A stretch of 10,813 bases of DNA from Hyphomicrobiaceae bacterium UBA2767 (GCA_002352635.1 DEIT01000106.1:1-10813); one strand, 5' to 3'. Positions 1-5,966 are shown, counted from the first letter of the stretch. Notes: generated from the sequence alone by a model not told the origin. Made by a program: numbers and translations.

Positions 1-162
1 AAACAGCAGGAACACCGGACCAAGCACGCCGAGCAGCGGGACGCCTGCCATATGCACCAGCACGTAGGCGCAGAGCGGCGCCAACAGATAGATGCCGGCC
101 ATTTCTGCCAGCAATCTCATCCTGCCCGGCCGCGCTGGCGCAGTATGTGAGACGGGTTTCAT
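1..162 (-). CDS. Membrane protein, N-terminal part only
   Basis: An open frame of 54 codons begins at an ATG (complement of 160-162) and runs off the left edge of the window. The first 15 or so residues are polar and basic (MKPVSHTAPARPGRMR). A long hydrophobic stretch follows, rich in Leu, Ala, Val and Gly (around EMAGIYLLAPLCAYVLVHMA), so this is the start of an integral membrane protein with at least one and probably two membrane segments in view. The layout, a basic N-terminus then a helix containing LLAPLCAYV, resembles the start of CPBP-family intramembrane proteases, but none of the catalytic motifs lies inside the window, so that family is only a guess. It lies downstream of the basic repeat protein gene on the same strand, 97 bp away and separated by a stem-loop. 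Confidence 0.6.
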   Translation of the reverse strand, partial: MKPVSHTAPARPGRMRLLAEMAGIYLLAPLCAYVLVHMAGVPLLGVLGPVFLLF

Positions 163-191
163 GTGCCCAAACGTAACGTTGGAAATGCGAA

Positions 192-224
192 GCGCCACCC
201 CGGTTTTTTTGACCGGAGCGGCGC
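192..224 (-). terminator. Strong stem-loop between two minus-strand genes
   Basis: Read on the minus strand, 192-224 folds into a 13-bp stem (GCGCCGCTCCGGT with ACCGGGGTGGCGC) around a 7-nt A-rich loop. Two of the pairs are G-U wobbles, and they become A-C mismatches on the plus strand, so the fold favours minus-strand RNA. It lies just after the stop of the 470-residue gene and before the next minus-strand gene. The bases after the stem (TTCGCATTT) form only a poor U-tract, so it may be a weak terminator or a 3'-end stabilising hairpin. Confidence 0.5.
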
Positions 225-259
225 CAGGCTTCCCCTCTCTCCATCCCCAAGTCGACAGC

Positions 260-1672
260 TTAGCCGCGACGGTTTCCCCGACCACGATTGCGGAAGCTCC
301 GCTTGTTGTTGCCACGCTTCATCTGCACCTTGAAGTTCTGGCGCTTCGCCTCGAACTTGCGCCCGTTGCGTCCATTGCCGCGCTTGTTGCGGGACAGGTC
401 GCGCGTGAACTTCTGCCTGGTCTGCATCTTCCGCTTGGTCTTCTGGCGTGGTTGCAGGTCCTGCTTGCGGATTCCAACCGGACGGCCCTTGGCCGAGCGG
501 TCCTGCCCAACAGGCTTCTTGCCACCCACCGGGCGACCCCAGACGCTCTTGTCGTTGCCAATTGGCTTGCTACGCTGTGTGCCGTGGAACGACTTGTCGC
601 GCACGACGCCAGTCTGGAAACGACCGTTTGATTGCCTGCGCTTGATGTCCTTCCTGGTGATGCCCTTGACAGGCGCCTTGGCGCCGCCGACCGGGCGACC
701 CCAGACTGAACGATCGTTGCCGAGTTGGCCCTTAGGCAGAGCGATCTTCATTGTCTGGCCTTTCGAAGGCCTCAGGTTTTCCTTGGTGATGCCGCGAACC
801 GGCGCTTTCGTGCCCTTGCCCAAGAACGGCTTTTTCACCTGGCCAACCGGGCGGCCCATGACGCTCCTGTCACGACCAGCAGGCTTCCGGTTCTTGTTGT
901 AGCCAAGATCCACCATGGTGTTGCCGACGGGTTTTCCACCAACAAGGCCGATCGTGGCCTTGCCGACGGAACGGACAGCCTTGGTGCTTTTGCTCGCCAT
1001 ACCCTGACGCCCGTTGTAGAAGGCACCGCCTTTTGCCAGACCGGTCTTCATGGGGCGATTGAGTCCACCGCCATTCGCGAGGTCCCGCAGACCATTCTGC
1101 ATCCGGCGTTTGTCTTCGGGTGAAGGCTCCCGGGACAAGCTTTCGCCGGAGGTAACGCCACCTGTGCGAACAAACTCGCCAGTGGCCTGTCCGACGCGTC
1201 GAATGCCGCGATCCATCTTGTCACCGGCATTGTCAAAAGCATCAACCCAGTCGCGCTCAGTATCCCTCATCATTTGACGAGTTTCTTCATTCCATTGTCC
1301 GCTGGCCCTAAGGTATCCTTTGGTAAACACCATCGCTGGCATAACGGTTGCCCGACCAGCCACATGGAGCGAGATATCGCGCGCGCCTTGTGCTGCCCTG
1401 ACGGTTGTTTTGCCGGCATGGGCACCCATTGAGACACCCGCTTTGCCGACAAACTTGGCTCCTTTCTTGGCGGCACCGCCGACTTTCTCGGCCCCTTTCT
1501 TCACGGCGCCACCGACCTTCTTGACCGCGCCCGTGATGTCGCCCAGGCCAAATGCCTGCGCGTCAGTTGCTGTTAAAGGCGTTGAAATGGCAGTCATCGC
1601 ACCGGCGGATCCCAGCGTGATGCCGAGCACCAGGGCGGTCCTAAGTACTGTGTTGTTGATCGTCTTGGTCAT
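260..1672 (-). CDS. Exported, very basic repeat-containing protein of unknown function
   Basis: The protein has 470 residues. Residues 1-40 look like a Sec signal peptide: a basic start, a hydrophobic core (VLRTALVLGITLGSAGAM) and a likely cut after TDAQA. Residues 45-80 are Lys/Gly/Ala/Val-rich with a KKVGGAVKKGAEKVGGAAKKG pattern, suggesting amphipathic helices. Residues 110-170 are the only ordinary-looking, mixed-charge part. From about 260 onward, four copies of a G-x-D-R/K-S-V/A-x-G-R-P-V-G motif (near 266, 318, 372 and 389) alternate with APV-R/K-GIT units (near 290 and 333). The last 70 residues are almost wholly Arg, Lys, Asn and Gly. An AGGAG ribosome site precedes the ATG. I do not recognise the family. 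Composition suggests an exported or surface protein that binds acidic polymers, and that part is inference. Base composition is not unusual, and the dense rare-looking motif content is real coding, since the opposite-strand frames lack any family features. Confidence 0.75.
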   Translation of the reverse strand: MTKTINNTVLRTALVLGITLGSAGAMTAISTPLTATDAQAFGLGDITGAVKKVGGAVKKGAEKVGGAAKKGAKFVGKAGVSMGAHAGKTTVRAAQGARDISLHVAGRATVMPAMVFTKGYLRASGQWNEETRQMMRDTERDWVDAFDNAGDKMDRGIRRVGQATGEFVRTGGVTSGESLSREPSPEDKRRMQNGLRDLANGGGLNRPMKTGLAKGGAFYNGRQGMASKSTKAVRSVGKATIGLVGGKPVGNTMVDLGYNKNRKPAGRDRSVMGRPVGQVKKPFLGKGTKAPVRGITKENLRPSKGQTMKIALPKGQLGNDRSVWGRPVGGAKAPVKGITRKDIKRRQSNGRFQTGVVRDKSFHGTQRSKPIGNDKSVWGRPVGGKKPVGQDRSAKGRPVGIRKQDLQPRQKTKRKMQTRQKFTRDLSRNKRGNGRNGRKFEAKRQNFKVQMKRGNNKRSFRNRGRGNRRG

Positions 1673-1755
1673 TTCAGTCTCCTGTCATTCGAGGTTTGTT
1701 GTTCAAATCAAAACGGCGTGTGCCGTGCTTGAGACAGGAGATGGGGCGCCAAACG

Positions 1756-1768
1756 GGTGTCAGACACC
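1756..1768. promoter_or_regulatory. 13-bp perfect palindrome, possible operator
   Basis: GGTGTC-A-GACACC is a perfect inverted repeat lying in the divergent intergenic region between the basic exported protein gene (minus) and the TetR gene (plus). TetR-family regulators often bind palindromes of about this size and often control a divergent neighbour, so this is a candidate operator. No second copy was seen in the region. It could equally be a stray palindrome. Confidence 0.35.
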
Positions 1769-1786
1769 GAACTTGGGGTCGGAAGG

Positions 1787-1806
1787 TTTTGTGTATCTTT
1801 TGTGTA
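1787..1806 (+). promoter_or_regulatory. Phased direct repeat TTTTGTGTA x2
   Basis: TTTTGTGTA occurs twice, at 1787-1795 and 1798-1806, separated by TC, giving an 11-bp period. Head-to-tail half sites with this spacing are typical of OmpR/PhoB-type response regulators. The site lies in the divergent region upstream of both the TetR gene and the basic exported protein gene. Assignment to a regulator class is inference. Confidence 0.3.
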
Positions 1807-1866
1807 ACAATTTCCGCGCGTTACTTGAAAAAACTTGGCATCTCCTCATCTAGACTGGAGACCTGA

Positions 1867-1902
1867 ATGAGACCTCAACTGTACCTATGGTCGGTGAAAT
1901 GA
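1867..1902 (+). CDS. Possible 11-residue leader peptide before the TetR gene
   Basis: A GGAG at 1857-1860 stands 6 nt before an ATG at 1867, better placed than anything before the downstream TetR starts. The frame encodes MRPQLYLWSVK and stops at TGA 1900-1902. That stop overlaps the ATG at 1899 in the arrangement ATGA, the classic geometry of translational coupling. The peptide is too short to judge by codon use. The alternative is that the GGAG is incidental and TetR translation starts elsewhere. A weak sigma-70-like element (TTGAAA at 1825, 17-bp spacer, ATCTAG at 1848) would place the transcript start on the GGAG, so either that promoter or this leader is wrong. Confidence 0.35.
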   Translation: MRPQLYLWSVK

Positions 1903-2555
1903 ACCTGGTTGCTGAGATGACGACTGATCAAAATCCTGTCAGACGCCCCAAAAAAGGGGAGATGCGTGACATGCTTCTGCGGCTTGCGGAAGAAGCGGCG
2001 CTGGAGAAAAGCTTCGCCAATATCTCTCTCGACGAGCTTGCCGCCGCTGCGGGCATCTCAAAAAGTGGATTTCTCTATCACTTTAAAAGCAAGAATGATC
2101 TTGCCCTTGCGCTGGTGAAGCGATGCACCGAGCGGCAAATGACAATGCTGGATGACATGTTCCTGCGCGCCGACGAATTGCACGACGACCCCCTGCACAG
2201 CTACCTCATAGCCATCAAGCTGTTTTCCGAAATGATCGAGAATGATCCGTCTTTCAATCACGGCTTTCTCGTCAACGCCTATACCTTCCAGGACCAGTAT
2301 CACATCAAGGGTATTCGCGAGATTGGCCTTGGGCTGCTGGAACGCAACCGCGGCGGCATCATTGCGCGGCTGAAACGTATAGAGAAAAAATACCCGCCAC
2401 AGGAAGGCGTCGATGTGGTGGTGCTTGCGGAAATGACGCTTTCGATCGTCGAGGGCGGCATGATTATCTCCGCCCTGATGGACGACCGGACTTATCTGCC
2501 GCGGCAACTCAAAATCTACCGCAATCTCATCTCTCAGAGTTTCGAACAAGCTTGA
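1899..2555 (+). CDS. TetR/AcrR family transcriptional regulator
   Basis: The protein has 218 residues from the ATG at 1899 and is a DNA-binding repressor or activator of the TetR family. The N-terminal helix-turn-helix is clear: ISLDELAAAAGISKSGFLYH followed by FKSKNDLALALVKR, the usual pattern in which helix 3 ends in GxLYxHF and is followed by KxxL. The C-terminal part is helical and would hold the ligand pocket and dimer face. Its ligand cannot be read from sequence. The frame stays open to an ATG at 1887, and a further ATG lies at 1917. I prefer 1899 because the stop of the short leader ORF overlaps it (ATGA). The gene diverges from the basic exported protein gene, with about 200 bp of shared regulatory DNA holding a 13-bp palindrome, so autoregulation and control of that neighbour are plausible. 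Confidence 0.88.
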   Translation: MNLVAEMTTDQNPVRRPKKGEMRDMLLRLAEEAALEKSFANISLDELAAAAGISKSGFLYHFKSKNDLALALVKRCTERQMTMLDDMFLRADELHDDPLHSYLIAIKLFSEMIENDPSFNHGFLVNAYTFQDQYHIKGIREIGLGLLERNRGGIIARLKRIEKKYPPQEGVDVVVLAEMTLSIVEGGMIISALMDDRTYLPRQLKIYRNLISQSFEQA

Positions 2556-2626
2556 GCCATTGGTGAGAATTGCACTTGCGGAATCACGCGAAGCACTTCA
2601 ATCTCCGATTTATCCCATCAACAGCC

Positions 2627-2643
2627 GAAAGGAGGTGATCCAG
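2627..2643 (+). promoter_or_regulatory. Super Shine-Dalgarno: full-length anti-16S-tail match
   Basis: GAAAGGAGGTGATCCAG is the exact reverse complement of the typical alphaproteobacterial 16S rRNA 3' end (CTGGATCACCTCCTTTC). Ordinary ribosome binding sites match only 4-8 of these bases. The match stops at CCAG and does not continue into the 16S helix sequence, so this is not a leftover rRNA fragment. GGAGG lies 8 nt before a GTG codon at 2643, ideal spacing for initiation. It sits in the 3' region of the TetR transcript. Confidence 0.7.
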
Positions 2644-2714
2644 TGTCTCATTGTCATCATTCGCGAGGTTTACTCGCACGGACCTGGAATCTTGCCTCTG
2701 CCGAGATTCTATAG
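2643..2714 (+). CDS. 23-residue mini-ORF behind a super Shine-Dalgarno
   Basis: A GTG at 2643 opens a 23-codon frame ending in TAG at 2712-2714. The peptide begins MSHCHHSRGLLARTWNL and ends SAEIL. It contains three His and one Cys near the start, one Trp, no membrane segment and no signal peptide. The reason for calling it is the perfectly placed, maximal-length Shine-Dalgarno just upstream. The transcript then shows a GCGC hairpin (2714-2728), a stronger hairpin (2734-2755: gcgg/tccg stems with a TTAG loop) and a terminator. There is no gene after it on this strand, so it is not an obvious attenuator leader for a downstream operon. It may be a small protein, a ribosome-binding decoy, or the coding part of a small RNA. 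Confidence 0.5.
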   Translation: MSHCHHSRGLLARTWNLASAEIL

Positions 2715-2769
2715 CGCCTGTTTTGCGCAGATAGCGGTCCGTTAGCGGAACCCGCGACGCAGACAATGG

Positions 2770-2809
2770 AAGGGCTGCCCCGGTAACCGGTGGCGGCCCT
2801 TCTAATTTT
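2770..2809 (+). terminator. Rho-independent terminator after TetR/mini-ORF
   Basis: AAGGGCTGCC pairs with GGCGGCCCTT, including one U-G wobble that favours plus-strand RNA. An inner CCGG-TAA-CCGG extends the stem to about 14 bp with one bulged T. CTAATTTT follows at once. It closes the TetR and mini-ORF transcript and separates it from the convergent rhodanese gene. Confidence 0.75.
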
Positions 2810-2830
2810 GCGCTGGTTCAATCAAACGTA

Positions 2831-3160
2831 CTAACTGGTTTCCAACTCCAGACCCGCCTGTAGCCAATCCTGCTTTCCGCCCGGATAAACTGCAACGTCC
2901 GTGTAGCCTAGCGCCTCCAGCGCGGCGGCGGCCTGATGCGAATTCTGGCAAGCATCGCTGGCACAATAAACGACAATGCTCGCCTCCTTGTCCGGCGCGA
3001 GCTTGGCCGCTCGCTCTTTCACTTCATCATGCGGCATATGTTTCGCTCCCGGCAAATGCCCGTCGATGAAATATTTCTCTGGCAAAGCCTCCAAAACAAC
3101 CGGTGCATCGCCGTGGAAAATGCGCCGGTTCAGTTCGTCTCGGTTGATGGTTTTCGGCAT
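2831..3160 (-). CDS. Single-domain rhodanese-like protein
   Basis: The protein has 109 residues from the ATG at 3160. Rhodanese domains carry a sulfane sulfur on a catalytic cysteine and move it between donors and acceptors such as thiols or cyanide. The family signatures are present: GHLPGAKHMP (residues 34-43), the VVYC active-site strand with Cys66, and the loop CASDACQNS, followed by the AAAALEALGYTDVAVYPGG motif near the end. A second cysteine, Cys71, sits inside the loop, which could let the enzyme form an internal disulfide or polysulfide. I chose 3160 because GAGGTG lies about 9 nt upstream. Longer starts would place coding sequence across the operator. It diverges from a MarR gene with two operators between them, so the MarR protein probably controls it. 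The specific substrate is unknown. Confidence 0.85.
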   Translation of the reverse strand: MPKTINRDELNRRIFHGDAPVVLEALPEKYFIDGHLPGAKHMPHDEVKERAAKLAPDKEASIVVYCASDACQNSHQAAAALEALGYTDVAVYPGGKQDWLQAGLELETS

Positions 3161-3183
3161 CGGAAATTGCACCTCATTTAATT

Positions 3184-3197
3184 GTTGCATTTGCAAC
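3184..3197. promoter_or_regulatory. MarR operator, proximal copy
   Basis: GTTGCA-TT-TGCAAC is a perfect 14-bp palindrome of the kind bound by MarR dimers. It lies 24 bp upstream of the rhodanese start and abuts the -10 region of the promoter reading toward it, so binding would block that promoter. Confidence 0.7.
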
Positions 3198-3199
3198 TA

Positions 3200-3232
3200 T
3201 ATAATTTCTGTTTGATGCATTTGCAACAAAAG
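3200..3232. promoter_or_regulatory. Divergent promoters of the rhodanese and MarR genes
   Basis: On the plus strand a perfect TATAAT lies at 3200-3205, about 45 bp before the MarR ATG, with only a weak -35 (TTTAAT at 3177). On the minus strand a TTGCAA within the distal operator stands 17 bp from TATATA, a good sigma-70 promoter for the rhodanese gene. Both promoters are embedded between and within the two operators. Confidence 0.55.
3214..3227. promoter_or_regulatory. MarR operator, distal copy
   Basis: GATGCA-TT-TGCAAC is the same palindrome with one mismatch in the left half. It starts exactly 30 bp after the proximal copy, close to three helical turns, so two dimers would sit on the same DNA face. 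It covers the minus-strand -35 and lies just after the plus-strand -10, so binding would shut off both genes. Confidence 0.7.
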
Positions 3233-3249
3233 TGGGCTAGGCTCCTGAT

Positions 3250-3684
3250 ATGACCGCTGAACTTTCCGATTCGACCATCACCGCCTGGGCGCGACTGGTT
3301 CATGCAAGCCAGTCGGTCATCGGCGCAATTGAGGCGGACCTAAAGAAAGACGGGTATCCGCCCCTTGACTGGTACGACGTGTTGCTGGAACTGGAGCGCG
3401 CCGGCGGGGAGCTTCGGCCACGCGAAATTTCGAAGAATACGTTGTTTGCCCGCTATAGTGTGACACGTCTGGTGGACCGGATGGAAAAGGCGGAACTCGT
3501 GGCACGCACTACATGTCCGGATGATGCCCGCGGCGCCATTGTTCAAATAACCGACAAAGGCTGCAAGCTCCGGAGAGACATGTGGCCCACATACGCGGCG
3601 TCCATCAAAAGGCATTTCGCCGATAGGATCGGGAAGGACGACGCGGGTGCATTGGCGCGCTCGCTAGGGAAACTCCTTGATTAG
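3250..3684 (+). CDS. MarR family winged helix-turn-helix regulator
   Basis: The protein has 144 residues and binds DNA as a dimer. The winged helix is clear: LRPREISKNTLFARYSVTRLVDRMEKAELV gives the recognition helix, and the wing DDARGAIVQITDKG has the conserved Asp-x-Arg-Gly. The effector-binding helices at both ends (1-30 and 110-144) form the dimer interface. There are two cysteines, Cys89 just before the wing and Cys105 just after it, near the DNA-binding surface. The start has only a weak ribosome site. The gene diverges from a rhodanese and shares two palindromic operators with it, so it very likely represses itself and the rhodanese. A sulfur or electrophile signal is a reasonable inference from the partner, not shown. 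Its stop overlaps the stop of the convergent ELM1-like gene by 4 bp. Confidence 0.88.
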   Translation: MTAELSDSTITAWARLVHASQSVIGAIEADLKKDGYPPLDWYDVLLELERAGGELRPREISKNTLFARYSVTRLVDRMEKAELVARTTCPDDARGAIVQITDKGCKLRRDMWPTYAASIKRHFADRIGKDDAGALARSLGKLLD

Positions 3685-4718
3685 CCCGCAAACAGAGAGG
3701 GCAACTGCACTTTCAATTTGCCGGCCAGTGTTTGCAGTGGGTTTTCCTGCAAAGGCTTGATTTGTGTCAGTGCTTCACCGAATGCTTCAACGTTCAACTC
3801 GGCGATGGATAAGAAGCGGCACCAGTTGTTGCCAAGCATCAGTTGACGGTATTCAGCCTCCTCCTCCTTGAATGCATGGGTTTCGGGTGAAACCCCGACA
3901 ACCGGCAACCGCGCCCACACGCTTTCTGAAATCATGGTGCTGGAATCTTCAGAGCACAGGATCACATCCGCCTTGGCAAAGATTTTCGACAATGTGCCCG
4001 GTCCCGCCAGCTTGTAGTCGATAAAGTCTGCGACCGTGTCCTTGTCCTTGGCCAGGTCAAACGCGGCCTGCGCGATCTGCGGCGATGTGCGGCGCGAGGT
4101 AGAGACCAGCCAGCGCGTACCCCAGGTTCGCGATACCGCGCGCGCGAACGCGAACACTGCGGTCCATTCTTCGTCCGCATATTTAAAGAGGCCGGAGTCC
4201 CCTCCGACCAGAAGGCCGGCAATCCGTGGCGGGTTGTCCGGGCCATAGCGCGGGTTTTCTCCAACCTGGCCCAGCGTGTCGGGATCAAGAGAAGATGGCT
4301 TGAGCGTTACAAGGTGGCGTTGCTGGCCCTCATGCCGGGCATAGGAGCTGACAATCAGGGAAAAATTTTCCACTGCGACACCCCGGCGCGAACCGATGAA
4401 AATATTCTCCGAACGCAACAAGCGTTTTGCCGCAATATTCGCAGGAAGCGTTTCGCCTCCGGAGGAAATCACAAGGTCCGCAGGCTTCAACGCCGCCGGG
4501 TCGAGCCCATATCCCAGCTTCAGCAGTTGACCCGGTGTGCACCATTCAGCCGTGGTGAGTGCGCGCAAGGTACGACCCGGGACAATGCGGCGGCGGCGGA
4601 TGATAACCGTCTGCATGTCGACGGGGCGCAATCTTTCAATGGCGGCAACAACGCCTTCCGCCAGATGATAGTGGCCCGGTCTGTCGTCGGAGAGGTGGAG
4701 GATGCGCAAAGGGTTCAT
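3681..4718 (-). CDS. ELM1-like (DUF1022) GT-B fold protein
   Basis: The protein has 345 residues. It matches the family usually named mitochondrial fission ELM1, common in alphaproteobacteria and shared with plants. The bacterial members have a GT-B, glycosyltransferase-like fold and their reaction is not well defined. Visible signatures are an N-terminal Rossmann start (LRILHLSDDRPGHYHLAEGV), DLVISSGGETLPAN near 81-94, the central LLVGGDSGLFKY (169-180), TSRRTSP (207-213) and the C-terminal ILCSEDSSTMISES (253-266), a typical donor-site loop. It follows no close gene on its strand. The start at 4718 has a weak ribosome site (TTAGG). It ends tail to tail with the MarR gene, sharing 4 bp. Most likely a cytoplasmic or membrane-associated transferase acting on envelope sugars, with its substrate unknown. 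Confidence 0.85.
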   Translation of the reverse strand: MNPLRILHLSDDRPGHYHLAEGVVAAIERLRPVDMQTVIIRRRRIVPGRTLRALTTAEWCTPGQLLKLGYGLDPAALKPADLVISSGGETLPANIAAKRLLRSENIFIGSRRGVAVENFSLIVSSYARHEGQQRHLVTLKPSSLDPDTLGQVGENPRYGPDNPPRIAGLLVGGDSGLFKYADEEWTAVFAFARAVSRTWGTRWLVSTSRRTSPQIAQAAFDLAKDKDTVADFIDYKLAGPGTLSKIFAKADVILCSEDSSTMISESVWARLPVVGVSPETHAFKEEEAEYRQLMLGNNWCRFLSIAELNVEAFGEALTQIKPLQENPLQTLAGKLKVQLPSLFAG

Positions 4719-4823
4719 GAGCCTAAATCTGCTACCGGTTTGGACGCGTGATGATCAGCCTACAGCAGGTCATACCCCATCTGCCTGCCCCCGCTCAAAG
4801 GGCAAAGTGCCTCGCGATGCGCC

Positions 4824-5699
4824 CTACCGCTCCTCTTTGACGACGGCCTCGCGACGGAAAATGTAGAGCCCGGCAATGGTGATGATCGTCGCGCCCCCGA
4901 GCGTCCAGAAAGTGGGCAGCACATTCCAGACGGTCAAATCGATGAGCATGGCCCAGATGATTGCCGTGTAGTTGAACGGGCTCACCACGGACGCCTTGCC
5001 GATCTGGAGCGCATAGGCGATCAGCAACTGCGCGACACCACCGAGAATACCCGCGGCAATAAACAGGACCCAGGTCCCCGGTTCGGGCGTCTTCCATATC
5101 CATGGCTGAACCAGGCCAGCAACGACGGTCCCGAACACCATATAATAGAATGTCGTTGCAGCAGGACTGTCGGTCGCGCCGAGCGATCTTATGGTCAGGA
5201 TCGTAACCGACCAGAGTGCCGTGCCAGTCACGGCAACGAGACCCGCCGCGCTCACCTGCCCCACGGGTCCGAGAGCAAGCAGAACGCCAACAAAACCGAG
5301 CGCCACGGCGCACCAGCGCCGCCAGCCAACCATCTCCTTCAGGAGGGGAACCGCAAGTGCAGTCACGAACAGGGGCACGGCCTGGGAAATCACCATGACC
5401 TCGCCGAGCGGTAACCGCTGCACGGCAAAGAAATAACAGGTCACGCCGGTGACGCCGGTGACAGAGCGGAGCAATTGCAGCCCCGGACGCTTCGTCCGCA
5501 ATGTGGCGACGCCGCCGTTCCACATGACAAAGGGGATGAGTACGAATGCCGCAACAACGTTGCGCAGGAATGTAACCTGAAAGGCGTGAAACCCGGGCCC
5601 GATCAGTTTGACGGTCGTGTTCATGGCCACGAGCATCGCGACCGCAATGATCATGATAACGATCGCCAGTGCCGGCTTGTCTGTCTGCCGGTCGGACAT
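4824..5699 (-). CDS. EamA/DMT superfamily transporter
   Basis: The protein has 291 residues with about ten hydrophobic segments, the size and layout of a drug/metabolite transporter made of two EamA repeats of five helices each. The first repeat contains LRNVVAAFVLIPFVMW and the conserved FAVQRLPLGEVMVIS motif. The second contains AYALQIGKASVVSPFNYTAIIWAM, the matching position. It sits in the inner membrane and would move a small metabolite, often exporting amino acids or related compounds. The sequence does not say which. AAGAGG lies 4 nt before the ATG. Downstream, 105 bp separate it from the ELM1-like gene, with nothing terminator-like in the gap. Upstream and on the same strand lies the tRNA gene, 51 bp away. 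The C-terminus ends in a short basic tail. Confidence 0.88.
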   Translation of the reverse strand: MSDRQTDKPALAIVIMIIAVAMLVAMNTTVKLIGPGFHAFQVTFLRNVVAAFVLIPFVMWNGGVATLRTKRPGLQLLRSVTGVTGVTCYFFAVQRLPLGEVMVISQAVPLFVTALAVPLLKEMVGWRRWCAVALGFVGVLLALGPVGQVSAAGLVAVTGTALWSVTILTIRSLGATDSPAATTFYYMVFGTVVAGLVQPWIWKTPEPGTWVLFIAAGILGGVAQLLIAYALQIGKASVVSPFNYTAIIWAMLIDLTVWNVLPTFWTLGGATIITIAGLYIFRREAVVKEER

Positions 5700-5750
5700 A
5701 AAACCTCTTCAGCTTGTGGTGGCTAGCGCTTCCGCGGCGCGCGGGGGGTA

Positions 5751-5827
5751 TGGTGGGCCCGGCAGGACTCGAACCTGCAACCAGACGGTTATGAGCCGTC
5801 GGCTCTAACCAGTTGAGCTACGGGCCC
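5751..5827 (-). tRNA. tRNA with CAU anticodon, probably tRNA-Ile2 (lysidine-modified)
   Basis: All arms fold without mismatch: acceptor GGGCCCG/CGGGCCC, D stem GCTC/GAGC, anticodon stem GACGG/CCGTC with loop CTCATAA, T stem GCAGG/CCTGC with loop TTCGAGT. CCA is encoded at 5751-5753 and the anticodon lies at 5791-5793. CAU would suggest methionine, but the acceptor has C4-G69 and C5-G68, the pairs TilS uses to choose isoleucine tRNA-2. An initiator tRNA is excluded, because the first acceptor pair is G-C. Elongator Met is less likely. The call as Ile2 rests on those pairs. Confidence 0.9.
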
Positions 5828-5966
5828 CCTTGGGTTTGTCGCCCGCCGCTCCTATATCAGAGAATTATGCTCCCGCGAAGCGGTTGCGGGCCACCCGTTC
5901 CCTGCTTTTTCCCGTGTGAGTGGCAAGCCGAACACATGTGACGGCCAACAAGAAAGAACACGCTTC

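Noticed and set aside
1..1123. Several long plus-strand ORFs opposite the basic protein gene
   Set aside because: They are shadows: the composition is typical of the complement of a Lys/Arg/Gly-rich gene, and none shows a family motif or a ribosome site.
2627..2643. Remnant of a 16S rRNA gene end
   Set aside because: Matching stops after CCAG and does not continue into the conserved 16S helix sequence on one side or the usual downstream spacer on the other.
2560..2745. 61-codon ORF across the super Shine-Dalgarno
   Set aside because: It reads straight through the anti-16S match and the hairpins, has no ribosome site of its own, and the shorter GTG frame at 2643 fits the site exactly.
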